From Ornithinibacillus caprae (lineage in GTDB: Bacteria > Bacillota > Bacilli > Bacillales > Amphibacillaceae): 64,000 nt of DNA. The stretch's first letter is position 1. Each line of letters opens with the position of its first letter. This document shows positions 6,891 to 18,223 of this stretch, piece by piece. Under the pieces are notes generated by a model, which had not been told where the DNA came from, searched no databases, and was given only the letters and a program-made list of their open reading frames with translations. Where the stretch lies: positions 79,224 to 143,223 of the forward strand of contig NZ_WOCA01000009.1 in NCBI RefSeq assembly GCF_009728145.1, in the 5' to 3' direction. Position numbers and translations under genes: made by a program.

Positions 6891-6931
6891 AAAGCAAGGG
6901 GTAGAAGTCGATCTTCAGCCCTTGCTTTTTT
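6891..6931 (+). terminator. terminator after the tRNA remnant
   Basis: AAAGCAAGGG ... CCCTTGCTTTTTT with an 18-20 base loop: a rho-independent terminator, 12 bp beyond the CCA end of the tRNA-like sequence, as expected for a former tRNA gene. Confidence 0.75.
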
Positions 6932-7045
6932 ATCGAAAAGAGATCGTCATAAAGGTCAAATCATGACAGACTCTTTTTGTTGCATTATCCTTACCAGTCC
7001 TCCATGATTTGTTGTATATTAATAATGTAAGGGGAGGAATGAAAT

Positions 7046-7465
7046 ATGAGGTTTCTTAAATTTGTATTTATCACCATAATTGTTTTGGCTATTTTAGGTT
7101 ATGGGGTTTATTATTTCGGAACAAATATAGCATCGGAAAAACTAATGGATGCTTTGTCAGCCGAATTAGAGAATAGTGGCGAATTAGAAAACATTAAACA
7201 AATCATTGAAAATGATCCAGAGTTAACAGCTTTTTTAAAGGATGCTGAATCAGTAGATGAAAGTACACTACCATTTACTTCAAAAGAACAAGCAACTAGA
7301 GTATTAGTGAAAAAGATAGGTATATCAGGTCTTCAAGACATACAATCTAAGGTTCAACAAGGGCAAATCACTAAAGAAGAGCTCCTTCAAGAAGTGGAAG
7401 AGAAATTAACGGCAGAAGAAATAACCGCACTGAAAGTAATTGCCTACAAAGAGATATATAATTAG
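7046..7465 (+). CDS. membrane-anchored or exported hypothetical protein
   Basis: 139 residues with an N-terminal hydrophobic helix (about 4-26, FVFITIIVLAILGYGVYYFG) acting as anchor or uncleaved signal, then an extracytoplasmic helical, acidic domain (SAELENSGELENIKQIIENDPEL...). The ribosome binding site AAGGGGAGG precedes the ATG. No catalytic motif is seen and I cannot name the family. It stands alone between the tRNA remnant and the IS605-type element. Confidence 0.65.
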   Translation: MRFLKFVFITIIVLAILGYGVYYFGTNIASEKLMDALSAELENSGELENIKQIIENDPELTAFLKDAESVDESTLPFTSKEQATRVLVKKIGISGLQDIQSKVQQGQITKEELLQEVEEKLTAEEITALKVIAYKEIYN

Positions 7466-7651
7466 GTATTGAACAGGGGCTAATAGTTAGCTCTTTTTTT
7501 ATCGAACTTGGGCGAGAAGACTCCTTCCTCAAAACGCGACAGTGTTTAGGTGGGAGATGAATCGCCTATTTTATAAATTAAAATCTAAAATCAAGACAAA
7601 CGGGTGTTCTGTTTGGTAAAATATAACTAACAATGAGGGGGTGAATTCAAT

Positions 7652-8825
7652 ATGCCAACACTATCAATCAAAATGCCATTGTTTGAACCAACAAATATTA
7701 AACAAGAAATGTATGAAACAATGCAACATCGTTTTTCCGAATCTTGTAACTTGGCGATTAACATAAAAAAAGAAACTCCGAAATGAAAAGCTTCTGAAAT
7801 CGATGTTAAAATAAGCCATACTAGATTGCCTACCACATTAATTCAAGAAGCAAGAAAACTAGCTATTTCAAGGTATCAAGATTGGAATAAAAACAAGAAA
7901 ATCAAAGGTTTTCCAAAGTTTCGGAAGAGAATTGCTATTCCATTCAATAATCAAAACTGGAGATTTCGTTTTGACAATGGGTACTTAAAGGTAGGAATCC
8001 CAACTCTAGAAGAAGGTAACCTTACGGTTGATAAATATGTTCCGTTGAAGGTGAACGATTATAATCTTTTTTGGGTAAACTATCTATTGAATGGATATAT
8101 GGATAAGGCTTCAAAATACTATCTACCCTCCTACGAGAATATTTCTAAGCCTAAAAAAGGAAACGGACAACTGTTTTTCAAGAATGGAAAATGGTATTTT
8201 TCGTTCACTATTACATTTGAATTAAAGAACGAAGTTTCTTCAGAAGAAAAAGAAGTTGGCGTGGACCGTGGGCTTAAATACATTGCGGTTGCCGGAGATA
8301 AAGAAACCGGTAAATATATACACTTCTCTGGAAAACACATTGGACATATACGTAGAAAATACTCTCGTTTGAGAAGAATTTTTATGAAAAATAAAATAGG
8401 CTTTAAAACGTCTTGAAAACAAAGAACAGCGCATCATTCACTACTGGAATCATGTGATTTCAAAAGAAATTGTACGCTTCGCCCAAAAACAAGGAGCCTC
8501 TATTATTAAAATCGAAGATTTGAAGAGTATCCGCTCTATGAAAAAGCTTTGGAAACGTAGCGACCGAAATATTAACTCTTGGGCTTTTTTTGACTTGGAA
8601 GAAAAACTTACTTACAAAGCACAACTAGCCGAGCTAGAAGTGGTTAAAGTAAATCCGTTCAAAACTAGCCAAGAATGTTCAAACTGCGGTAACGTAGTTA
8701 AAAAGAACCGTCGAGGTTCGCTGTATACATGCTCTTGTGGGTATAAGAAAAACGCTGACGTTAATGCCAGCTTTGTCATTTCCACAAGATCATCTAACGA
8801 AGAAAAAGCAATAACTGCGACTTAA
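7652..8825 (+). pseudogene. tnpB: TnpB RNA-guided nuclease gene, broken
   Basis: Three pieces of one TnpB are visible. Residues before an in-frame TGA at 7784 (MPTLSIKMPLFEP...), a long middle part up to a frameshift near 8400 (GFKTS stop), and the C-terminal part from about 8402 in the +1 frame. RuvC motifs survive: GVDRGLKYIAVA (first Asp), IKIEDLKS (Glu) and NADVNAS (last Asp), together with the zinc ribbon CSNCG...CSCG. TnpB is an omega-RNA-guided endonuclease, ancestor of Cas12, that helps IS605 elements persist. One nonsense mutation and one frameshift make it inactive, but the decay looks recent because the remainder is intact. Confidence 0.85.
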
Positions 8826-9025
8826 CAGTCGTTGCAGGAAACCTAATGTTTTCTGTAAGGCGCCTGACTGCGCTGTACACCTAGCTAATGACGCTCTACC
8901 CTTAATTTGCATAAATGAAAAACGGGACTGAGCTGAGGTAACGGTAACCACCCAATAGTCTTTTGGTCTATTGGAATCCCCTTCCTCAAAAATCCGTTCG
9001 GATTTTAGGTGGGGGAGGATGTCAA
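8826..9025 (+). ncRNA. omega RNA (TnpB guide RNA) region of the right end
   Basis: The segment after tnpB up to the element end is strongly conserved with the second copy at 52170-52369, including CAGTCGTTGCAGGAAACC, GGCGCCTGACTGCGCTG and GGTAACGGTAACCACCC, interrupted by a less conserved loop around 8900-8925. In TnpB systems the omega RNA scaffold is encoded here, overlapping the tnpB 3' end, and the guide would be the host sequence just beyond the right end (9026 onward, TTGTAG...). Assignment is by position and conservation. Confidence 0.6.
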
Positions 9026-9087
9026 TTGTAGTTCAAATTTTATTTCCGTATAATTATAATGACCCACTATTCTAACGAGGTGTTTAC

Positions 9088-10368
9088 ATGAGGCAAAAGA
9101 TTGTCCACGAACAGATTTTACAACAAAAAATGAGTAAATCTCTTATTCAGGCCATTCATTTGCTTCAATTTTCTAGTGTTGAGCTATTAGATTATATCCA
9201 GGAAATATCTAAGGACAACCCCCTGATCGAAGAAGTTAATTTTGACTATGAATTAACTCGGTATAAAAACGTCCATTCTGACCCAATCCCATTTGAAGAA
9301 TTGAATGAGCGGAAGCTTTCTTTTTATGACCAATTAAAAGAACAATTATATACGCTAAAATTGCCTGCACAGTTAAAACCAGTTGTACTTTTTGGGATCG
9401 ATTCTCTTGATGAAACGGGATATTTAGAGATTGGTATGGAAGAATGGTCCGAAAAATGTGATGCTTCTATTAAACAAGTAGAAAAGGCATTAACGTTTAT
9501 TCAATCACTGGAACCAGCTGGAATTGGAGCGCGTACGCTTTCTGAGTGTATTTTGTTACAATTAAAAAATATGAAAAGCTATCAATTACATATGGAAGAT
9601 TTATTGGAAAACCATTTAGTTTGGGTAGCTGAAGAAGATGTTTCTGCTATTACAGAATATTATGGTATAACTGAAGAAGAGGCTCTTCAAACGATCCATG
9701 CTATTCAAGCTTGTCACCCAAAGCCAGGTCAATTACTTGTGGAAAAAGAACCAGAATATATTATTCCAGAAGCCTCAATTAAAAAAGAGAATGGGGAATG
9801 GAAAATTTCCTTCTATAAATGGAGTAATCCAACTATTCGTGTTAGTGAATCGTACAAACAACTACGTGATCTTGGTAAAGAAGGGGAAGCATATCTAAAA
9901 GAAAAGAATAATCAAATTGATTGGTTACATCAAGTGTTATCATATCGAGTCAATACGATTGAACAAGTGATAAAAAAAATCGTAGAAAAACAGGCTGCTT
10001 TTTTTGAACGCGGTTATTATATGCTGCAGCCACTAACCTTACAAGAACTGGCAAATGAACTACATGTTCATGTGTCAACTGTTAGTCGAGCAATCCGTAG
10101 TAAGTACGTACAAACACAGTATGGAATCATTCCATTAAAGTTCTTTCTTCAACCAGGTATTAAGCAGCAGAGTGGAAAACCGATCGCAGCATTTGTAGTT
10201 AAAAAATTGATCCATGAGCTAATTGAGCATGAAGAGAAGTTGAAACCTTTATCTGATGAAGCAATTAGAATGAGATTACGAGATGAGTTTGGAATTCAAA
10301 TTGCACGTCGAACCGTTATGAAATACCGTGAACAATTGGGAATACCGTCATCTATAAAAAGAAAATAA
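9088..10368 (+). CDS. rpoN: RNA polymerase sigma-54 factor
   Basis: 426 residues, full family length. The N-terminal activator-interaction region I (QQKMSKSLIQAIHLLQFSSVEL) is Leu/Gln rich. The core-binding region follows, then the helix-turn-helix LTLQELANELHVHVSTVSRAI at about 315-335. The C terminus has the RpoN box, here ARRTVMKYREQLGIP. The factor (SigL in B. subtilis) directs -24/-12 promoters that need bacterial enhancer-binding activators and governs carbon and amino-acid catabolism. The ATG follows GAGGTG. The downstream glutaredoxin-like gene begins 14 bp after its stop. Confidence 0.95.
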   Translation: MRQKIVHEQILQQKMSKSLIQAIHLLQFSSVELLDYIQEISKDNPLIEEVNFDYELTRYKNVHSDPIPFEELNERKLSFYDQLKEQLYTLKLPAQLKPVVLFGIDSLDETGYLEIGMEEWSEKCDASIKQVEKALTFIQSLEPAGIGARTLSECILLQLKNMKSYQLHMEDLLENHLVWVAEEDVSAITEYYGITEEEALQTIHAIQACHPKPGQLLVEKEPEYIIPEASIKKENGEWKISFYKWSNPTIRVSESYKQLRDLGKEGEAYLKEKNNQIDWLHQVLSYRVNTIEQVIKKIVEKQAAFFERGYYMLQPLTLQELANELHVHVSTVSRAIRSKYVQTQYGIIPLKFFLQPGIKQQSGKPIAAFVVKKLIHELIEHEEKLKPLSDEAIRMRLRDEFGIQIARRTVMKYREQLGIPSSIKRK

Positions 10369-10382
10369 TGGAGGAAAACGTT

Positions 10383-10637
10383 ATGTTAAAAGTCATCTAT
10401 TATACAAAAGAGAATTGCTCCCTATGTGATGATGCAAAGGCATTGCTTTTGATGCTTCAGTATGATTATAATTTTGAAATCGAGGAACGTGATATTTATA
10501 CAAATGATGAATGGTTGGAAGAGTATCAATTGCTCATCCCATTTGTGCAAATTCAGGATATTGGAATCGATTGTGAAGAGATGAGTATAGAAGCTTTAGA
10601 ATCAGCGTTGAAAAAGTATAGTTCACGTCTTTCATAA
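10383..10637 (+). CDS. glutaredoxin-family thiol-disulfide protein
   Basis: 84 residues with a thioredoxin fold pattern: LKVIYYTKENCSLCDDAKALL at the N terminus holds a CSLC active site, and IPFVQIQ corresponds to the cis-Pro strand. Proteins of this type (DUF836-like) reduce small disulfides or accept glutathione/bacillithiol mixed disulfides. The ATG at 10383 is chosen because TGGAGG lies just upstream, overlapping the rpoN stop region; an in-frame ATG at 10368 is too close to the same ribosome binding site. It is co-transcribed with rpoN and precedes the cggR promoter, the order seen in other Bacillaceae. Confidence 0.8.
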   Translation: MLKVIYYTKENCSLCDDAKALLLMLQYDYNFEIEERDIYTNDEWLEEYQLLIPFVQIQDIGIDCEEMSIEALESALKKYSSRLS

Positions 10638-10665
10638 ATCCGTCAATTAAACGAGTTCATTTTAA

Positions 10666-10693
10666 TTGTTAATTTATTTTGTTATGTTATAAT
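10666..10693 (+). promoter_or_regulatory. sigma-A promoter of cggR-gapA
   Basis: TTGTTA (10666-10671) and TATAAT (10688-10693), 16 bp apart, upstream of the CggR operator. Transcription would begin near 10700. Confidence 0.65.
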
Positions 10694-10743
10694 GAAGTTG
10701 TAGTAAAAAAGATAATTTTTATTACGTATTTTTTTATTATGAG

Positions 10744-10780
10744 TGGGACATAATAACACCGCATGGGACTGTAAAAGACC
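10744..10780 (+). promoter_or_regulatory. CggR operator
   Basis: Two TGGGAC repeats at 10744 and 10764, exactly 20 bp apart, match the layout of the B. subtilis cggR operator, where CGGGAC repeats are one 20-bp step apart downstream of the promoter. The second half-sites (AACACC, AAGACC) are only weakly similar to TGTC. The site lies between the promoter and the cggR start, so bound CggR would block elongation; fructose-1,6-bisphosphate relieves this in B. subtilis. Confidence 0.7.
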
Positions 10781-10805
10781 AACTAAGGAAATGGAGTTTC
10801 TTTTC

Positions 10806-11834
10806 ATGAGAACGTTAATAGACTTACAACAGAAACTTTACCCAGACTTGTTGGAAATTATGCAACAACGATATTCTGTCTTACACAGTGTGGAACTTTT
10901 TCAACCAATAGGAAGACGAGGACTTGCAGAACATACGAATTTAACCGAGCGTATTGTTCGAGGTGAGATTGATTTTTTACATAAACAAGGCCTCATTCAC
11001 ATTACTTCCAAGGGAATGCACATTACAAAAGAGGGTAAGCTATTACTTGATCAATTAGCAGATTTTATGAGCGAAATTATGGGAATAAGTGCGCTAGAAA
11101 AACAGATTAAGGATAAGTTAAACCTGACAAAGGTGATTATTGTTCCTGGAGATAGTGATGAACAAGATTGGGTAAAGCAAGAAATGGGTAAAGCATGTGT
11201 TGGTTATTTGAAGAAAATTGTTAAACCAGATTTTGCGATTGCTGTTACCGGTGGAACAACAATGGCAGCAGTGGCAGATGTAATGACCCCACTTGATAAA
11301 GAAAGTAGTTATTTGTTTGTACCAGCTCGTGGTGGAATAGGTGAAAAGGTAGAAAACCAAGCAAATACAATTGTTTCGGAAATGGCTAGAAAAACAAATG
11401 GTGAATATCGCTTGTTATATGTGCCTGATCCATTAAGTGAAAGTACATACCAAACTATTATTAATGAACCCTCTGTTAATGAGACATTACAGCAAATCAA
11501 AAGTGCGAATGTAGTGATGCATGGAATAGGTGATGCACTTAAGATGGCTGAAAGAAGGAAGACTTCGGAGAGTCTATTAAATGAACTAAAAGCCAGTAAG
11601 GCAGTTAGTGAAGCGTTTGGTTATTATTTTGACGAAAATGGGAATATTGTTCATAAAGTCCGCACAGTTGGTATTCAATTAGAAGATTTGGTAAATATTA
11701 ACCATGTGATTACCATTGCCGGTGGAACATCTAAAGGACAAGCAATTGCATCTTATTTCAAGCAAGGTAAAACAGATGTATTGATTACAGATGAAGCCGC
11801 AGCAAAACAGCTATTAAGGGAATCATCCCTTTAA
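10806..11834 (+). CDS. cggR: central glycolytic genes regulator (SorC family)
   Basis: 342 residues. An N-terminal winged helix (PIGRRGLAEHTNLTERIVRGEIDFL) is followed by a SorC-type sugar-binding domain with the phosphate loop VTGGTTMAAVA, VPARGGIGE and a late IAGGTSKGQAIASYF. CggR represses its own operon and gapA, and fructose-1,6-bisphosphate weakens binding. The ATG at 10806 (MRTLIDLQQKLYPDLLEIM) aligns with the B. subtilis start; the longer frame from 10743 would run through the operator. gapA follows after 41 bp, and a short AT-rich spacer with AGGAGG separates them. In B. subtilis the transcript is cleaved near the cggR 3' end so that gapA is made in excess. Confidence 0.95.
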   Translation: MRTLIDLQQKLYPDLLEIMQQRYSVLHSVELFQPIGRRGLAEHTNLTERIVRGEIDFLHKQGLIHITSKGMHITKEGKLLLDQLADFMSEIMGISALEKQIKDKLNLTKVIIVPGDSDEQDWVKQEMGKACVGYLKKIVKPDFAIAVTGGTTMAAVADVMTPLDKESSYLFVPARGGIGEKVENQANTIVSEMARKTNGEYRLLYVPDPLSESTYQTIINEPSVNETLQQIKSANVVMHGIGDALKMAERRKTSESLLNELKASKAVSEAFGYYFDENGNIVHKVRTVGIQLEDLVNINHVITIAGGTSKGQAIASYFKQGKTDVLITDEAAAKQLLRESSL

Positions 11835-11857
11835 TATATATTTTTTAATTAAATTAA

Positions 11858-12883
<1,026 letters not shown>

Positions 12884-12899
12884 AATAAGGAATCATTTA

Positions 12900-12926
12900 G
12901 GAGGAGGGGATTTTCCTCCTCCTTTT
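12900..12926 (+). terminator. terminator after gapA
   Basis: GGAGGAGG-GGATTTT-CCTCCTCC followed by TTTTCTCTT: a compact GC-rich hairpin with T-run. Confidence 0.85.
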
Positions 12927-13008
12927 CTCTTGTTACTTCATTATATAATATAGGATGCGACTATTGTTAAGTCCTTGATTAGGTATTGAAGCTAAAAAGA
13001 AGCAAACA

Positions 13009-13175
13009 TGTCCATGATAAGAGCTGTGAAGGACAAATTGAGGCCGAAAAGCCAAAATTGTCCATGATAAGAGCAATGAAGGACAATTCGCACTCGAGAT
13101 AGACGAAATTGTCCATGATAAGCATTGTGAAGACCGATCAGAAGCCCAAAATAGCCAAAATGTCTTTCATTAAGT
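13009..13175. repeat. intergenic repeat array, unit about 50-51 bp
   Basis: Copies starting with TGTCCATGATAAG lie at 13009, 13059 and 13110, and a degenerate fourth (TGTCTTTCATTAAG) at 13161, a spacing of 50, 51 and 51 bp. Within a unit TTGTCC and AGGACAA form an inverted repeat (TTGTCCATGATAAGAGC...AATGAAGGACAA), so each could fold as a hairpin. The array fills most of the 416 bp between gapA and pgk; no gene is seen there. Confidence 0.7.
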
Positions 13176-13205
13176 TTACGGACTCTACTATATTTATCAA
13201 AGTCT

Positions 13206-13233
13206 TTGATTGTAGAACGACTTTATATATAAT
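13206..13233 (+). promoter_or_regulatory. sigma-A promoter of pgk-tpiA-gpmI-eno
   Basis: TTGATT (13206-13211) and TATAAT (13228-13233) with a 16-bp spacer, about 65 bp before the pgk start. Confidence 0.65.
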
Positions 13234-13299
13234 GAGTAGCGAGGAATAATTTGGGAACTCTAAGTGACATATTTTACATACTATTGGGAGGGAATCCGA

Positions 13300-14481
13300 A
13301 TGAATAAAAAAACGCTGCAGGACCTGAATGTAAAAGGTAAGAAAGTTTTTTGTCGTGTAGATTTCAATGTACCAATGAAAAATGGTGAGGTAACAGACGA
13401 TACAAGAATTAAAGCAGCTTTGCCGACGATTGAATATTTATCTAATCAGGGTGCAATTGTGATTCTAGCAAGTCACCTTGGACGTCCGAAAGGTGAGGTA
13501 GTTGAAGAGCTTCGTCTTGATCCAGTTGCAAAACGTTTAAGTGATTTGATTGGTAAAAGCGTCGTTAAAACGGATGCTGTTTATGGAAGTGAAGTAAACG
13601 AGGCAATTTCCCAGCTTTCTGAAGGAGACATTCTTTTAATAGAGAATGTTCGTTTCGAAGCAGGTGAAACAAAAAATGATCCAGAGCTTGCTCAAGCTTT
13701 TGCTGATATGGCTGACTTTTATGTGAATGATGCTTTCGGTGCAGCACACCGTGCCCATGCTTCAACAACAGGTGTTGCTGAAAAGCTTCCAGCAGCTGCA
13801 GGGTATTTAATGGAAAAAGAAATTGAAGTACTAGGAAAAGCATTAGAAAATCCTGATCGTCCGTTTACGGCTATTATTGGTGGAGCGAAGGTTAAGGATA
13901 AAATCAATGTCATCGATAATCTACTTGATAAAGTCGACAATCTAATTATTGGTGGAGGACTAGCTTATACCTTCATTAAAGCACAAGGTCATGAAATTGG
14001 TAAATCTCTATTAGAAGAGGATAAAATTGACTTAGCTAATGACTTTATTAAAAAGGCAGAAGAAAAAGGTGTTAACTTTGTTCTTCCAGTAGATGTTGTG
14101 ATTGCCGATGATTTTTCTGAAGATGCTAACACAAAAGTTGTTGACATCGATCAAATTCCTGCTGATTGGGAAGCGTTAGATATTGGTCCGAAAACTCGTG
14201 AAAAGTACCGTCAAATTGTAGCAGACTCAAAACTAGTAATTTGGAATGGACCTATGGGTGTGTTTGAAATTAATGCATTTGCTGGTGGTACTAGAGAAGT
14301 AGCAGAAGCTCTAGCAAATACAGAGGGCTATACGGTAATCGGTGGCGGTGATTCTGCTGCAGCTGTTGAAAAATTTGGTTTTGCTGAGGACATGGACCAT
14401 GTTTCTACTGGTGGTGGAGCATCATTAGAGTTTATGGAAGGAAAAGCTCTTCCAGGTGTAGAAGCATTAAATGATAAATAA
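13300..14481 (+). CDS. pgk: phosphoglycerate kinase
   Basis: 393 residues, usual length. The substrate-binding N-terminal domain shows [14 protein letters not shown] and SHLGRPKGE, and the nucleotide domain has [11 protein letters not shown] and [15 protein letters not shown]. The enzyme transfers phosphate from 1,3-bisphosphoglycerate to ADP. The ATG at 13300 is chosen because GGGAGG lies 8 bp upstream; the frame could be extended to 13264 but without a ribosome binding site. It is the first gene of the pgk-tpiA-gpmI-eno operon, with tpiA starting 15 bp after its stop. Confidence 0.97.
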   Translation: MNKKTLQDLNVKGKKVFCRVDFNVPMKNGEVTDDTRIKAALPTIEYLSNQGAIVILASHLGRPKGEVVEELRLDPVAKRLSDLIGKSVVKTDAVYGSEVNEAISQLSEGDILLIENVRFEAGETKNDPELAQAFADMADFYVNDAFGAAHRAHASTTGVAEKLPAAAGYLMEKEIEVLGKALENPDRPFTAIIGGAKVKDKINVIDNLLDKVDNLIIGGGLAYTFIKAQGHEIGKSLLEEDKIDLANDFIKKAEEKGVNFVLPVDVVIADDFSEDANTKVVDIDQIPADWEALDIGPKTREKYRQIVADSKLVIWNGPMGVFEINAFAGGTREVAEALANTEGYTVIGGGDSAAAVEKFGFAEDMDHVSTGGGASLEFMEGKALPGVEALNDK

Positions 14482-14496
14482 CTAAGAGGTGATACG

Positions 14497-15255
14497 ATGC
14501 GGAAAAAAGTAATTGCTGGAAATTGGAAAATGAATAAAGTTCTATCCGAAGCAAATCAATTTGTTGACGATGTTGCAGGTAAAGTACCGAATAGTGACAA
14601 TGTCGAAGCAATTGTTTGTGCGCCATTTCCATTTTTAGCTACACTAGTTGAAAAAACAAAAGGAACAAGTCTAAAAGTTAGTGCTCAAAACATGCACTTT
14701 GAAGATAATGGAGCTTTCACAGGTGAAGTAAGCCCTGTGATGCTTAAAGATCTTGGTGTAACCCATGTTGTTTTAGGACATTCAGAGCGTCGTGAATATT
14801 TTGCTGAAACAGACGAAACGGTAAATAAAAAAGCACACGCTGCTTTTAAGCATGATTTGACACCAATTGTTTGTGTTGGTGAAACGCTTGAACAACGTGA
14901 AGCTAATGAAACAAAAGGTCTAGTAGAGAGCCAAGTAAAACGAGCTTTAGATGGTCTTTCAGATGATCAAATTACACAAACCATCATTGCGTATGAGCCA
15001 GTTTGGGCAATCGGCACTGGAAAAACAGCATCAAGTGAAGATGCAAATGAAGTTTGTTCACATATCCGCAACGTGGTCAAAGAGATTACATCCGAAGCGG
15101 TTGCTGAAAAAGTTGTTATTCAATATGGTGGAAGTGTAAAACCTACTAATGTGGATGAATTACTTGCGCAATCAGATATTGATGGTGCATTAGTTGGTGG
15201 AGCAAGCCTTGAAGCAGAATCCTTTTTACAGCTTGTGGAGGCTGGAGTAAAATGA
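14497..15255 (+). CDS. tpiA: triosephosphate isomerase
   Basis: 252 residues. Motifs are GNWKMNK at the N terminus, the catalytic His in GHSERR, the catalytic Glu in [12 protein letters not shown] (flexible loop included), and the phosphate-binding IQYGGSVKP and GALVGGASL. It interconverts dihydroxyacetone phosphate and glyceraldehyde 3-phosphate. The stop overlaps the gpmI start by 4 bp (ATGA), a sign of translational coupling within the glycolytic operon. Confidence 0.97.
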   Translation: MRKKVIAGNWKMNKVLSEANQFVDDVAGKVPNSDNVEAIVCAPFPFLATLVEKTKGTSLKVSAQNMHFEDNGAFTGEVSPVMLKDLGVTHVVLGHSERREYFAETDETVNKKAHAAFKHDLTPIVCVGETLEQREANETKGLVESQVKRALDGLSDDQITQTIIAYEPVWAIGTGKTASSEDANEVCSHIRNVVKEITSEAVAEKVVIQYGGSVKPTNVDELLAQSDIDGALVGGASLEAESFLQLVEAGVK

Positions 15256-16790
15256 GTGAAAACAAATTAGCTGCATTAATCATTCTTGATGGATTCGCAA
15301 TTCGCGATGAAACGATGGGTAATGCGGTAAAACAAGCAAAGAAACCGAACTTCGATCGCTATTGGGAAAAATACGCTCATAACCAATTAAGCGCAAGTGG
15401 AAATGCTGTCGGACTACCTGAAGGACAAATGGGTAATTCAGAGGTTGGACACTTAAATATTGGAGCTGGACGTATCGTATACCAAAGCTTGACTCGTGTT
15501 AACTTATCCATTGAAGAAGGCGAGTTCTTTGAAAAAGAAGCCTTTGTCAAATCGATAGCAAAAGCAAAGGAAAAAGGAAAGGCACTCCACATCTTCGGAT
15601 TGCTTTCAGATGGTGGTGTTCATAGTCACATCAGCCACTTATTTGCTTTATTAAAATTAGCTAAAGATCAAAATCTTAATGAAGTATATGTTCATGCATT
15701 TTTAGATGGTCGTGATGTAGGTCCTAAGACTGCCAAAACATACATTGAACAAACAGAAGAAAAGATGAAAGAACTGGGACTTGGAAAAATAGCAACTGTT
15801 TCTGGACGTTATTACTCTATGGACCGAGATAAACGTTGGGATCGTGTGAAGAAAGCCTATGATGCGATGGTTTATGGTGAAGGACCAGCATATCGTAGTG
15901 CATTGGAAGTTGTAGATGAGTCTTATGAAAATGAAATCTATGATGAATTCGTCATCCCATCAGTCGTTACAGACGAAAGTGGAGAACCAGTTGGAAAAGT
16001 AGAAGATGGGGATTCCATTATTTTCTATAATTTCCGACCCGACCGTGCAATCCAAATTTCCCGTACCTTTGCAAATGAAGACTTTCGTGACTTTGATCGT
16101 GGAGAAAATCCACCAAAGGATTTAGATTTTGTTATGCTCACTAATTTTAGTGAATCAGTGGATGGATATGTGGCGTATGAGCCAGTAAATCTAGATAACA
16201 CTATAGGTGAAGTGCTGGCTCAAAACAATATGAAGCAATTGCGTATTGCTGAAACAGAAAAATATCCACACGTGACGTTTTTCATGAGTGGAGGTCGCGA
16301 AAAAGAGTTCCCTGGTGAAAAACGTGTATTAATTGATTCGCCAAAGGTTGCAACATATGATTTAAAACCAGAAATGAGTGCTTATGAGGTAACAGATGCC
16401 TTACTAACTGAACTTGATTCTGGAGAACATAATGCAATTATATTGAACTTTGCTAATCCAGATATGGTTGGACACTCAGGTATGCTTCAACCTACCATAG
16501 ATGCCATTGAGGCAGTGGATGAATGTCTAGGAAAAATTGTTGATAAAATTATAGAGCTAGGCGGAACAGCAATTATCACTGCTGACCATGGGAATTCAGA
16601 TGAAGTAATAACACCTGAAGGAAATCCAATGACAGCACATACAACAAACCCAGTACCAGTAATTGTTACGAAAGACGGTATTGAACTACGTGATGGTGGA
16701 ATTTTAGCTGACCTATCTCCAACATTACTTGACTTATTAGGTGTAGAACAGCCGAAAGAAATGACAGGAAAATCATTAATTCAAAAATAA
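15252..16790 (+). CDS. gpmI: 2,3-bisphosphoglycerate-independent phosphoglycerate mutase
   Basis: 512 residues, the two-domain manganese enzyme of the alkaline-phosphatase superfamily. [11 protein letters not shown] holds the first metal Asp, [14 protein letters not shown] contains the Ser that carries the phosphoryl group, and [10 protein letters not shown] and [10 protein letters not shown] supply later metal ligands. It converts 3- to 2-phosphoglycerate. Activity depends on manganese and is pH-sensitive, which in Bacillus links glycolysis to spore metabolism. The gene overlaps tpiA by 4 bp and is 30 bp before eno. Confidence 0.97.
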   Translation: MSENKLAALIILDGFAIRDETMGNAVKQAKKPNFDRYWEKYAHNQLSASGNAVGLPEGQMGNSEVGHLNIGAGRIVYQSLTRVNLSIEEGEFFEKEAFVKSIAKAKEKGKALHIFGLLSDGGVHSHISHLFALLKLAKDQNLNEVYVHAFLDGRDVGPKTAKTYIEQTEEKMKELGLGKIATVSGRYYSMDRDKRWDRVKKAYDAMVYGEGPAYRSALEVVDESYENEIYDEFVIPSVVTDESGEPVGKVEDGDSIIFYNFRPDRAIQISRTFANEDFRDFDRGENPPKDLDFVMLTNFSESVDGYVAYEPVNLDNTIGEVLAQNNMKQLRIAETEKYPHVTFFMSGGREKEFPGEKRVLIDSPKVATYDLKPEMSAYEVTDALLTELDSGEHNAIILNFANPDMVGHSGMLQPTIDAIEAVDECLGKIVDKIIELGGTAIITADHGNSDEVITPEGNPMTAHTTNPVPVIVTKDGIELRDGGILADLSPTLLDLLGVEQPKEMTGKSLIQK

Positions 16791-16802
16791 TTATAAATAT
16801 AA

Positions 16803-18107
<1,305 letters not shown>

Positions 18108-18152
18108 TCAATAACATTTAATTCCAGCATCACAACGTTAATTAGAAAGTAT

Positions 18153-18201
18153 AAAAAGTAGTGGCCTTTTCTCGTGAATGGAGAAAAGGCCACTACTTTT
18201 T
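18153..18201. terminator. bidirectional terminator between eno and gerC
   Basis: AAAAAGTAGTGGCCTTTTCTC and its exact inverted copy around a 7-base loop; A- and T-runs at the two ends serve both convergent genes. Confidence 0.9.
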
Positions 18202-18223
18202 GCATGATTATTTTCAAACTATT

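Larger units (their letters stand above)
7510..9025 (+). mobile_element. IS200/IS605-group element (tnpB-only, inactivated)
   Basis: The left end at about 7510-7565 begins GGCGAGAAGACTCC and ends ...ATCGCC, an imperfect fold-back. The right end (8940-9025) holds CCAATAGTC-TTTT-GGTCTATTGG and a CCCCTTCCTC...GGTGGGGGAGGAT fold-back. Such subterminal hairpins without inverted-repeat termini are typical of the group. The only gene is a decayed tnpB; no Y1 transposase (tnpA) is present. Both ends recur almost unchanged at 51900-52369, which fixes the boundaries by comparison. No target duplication is expected for this group. Confidence 0.8.

Noticed and set aside
13009..13175. Possible CRISPR array at the 50-bp repeats
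   Set aside because: Repeats and intervals are not constant spacers between identical repeats; intervals are themselves related and no cas gene is near.
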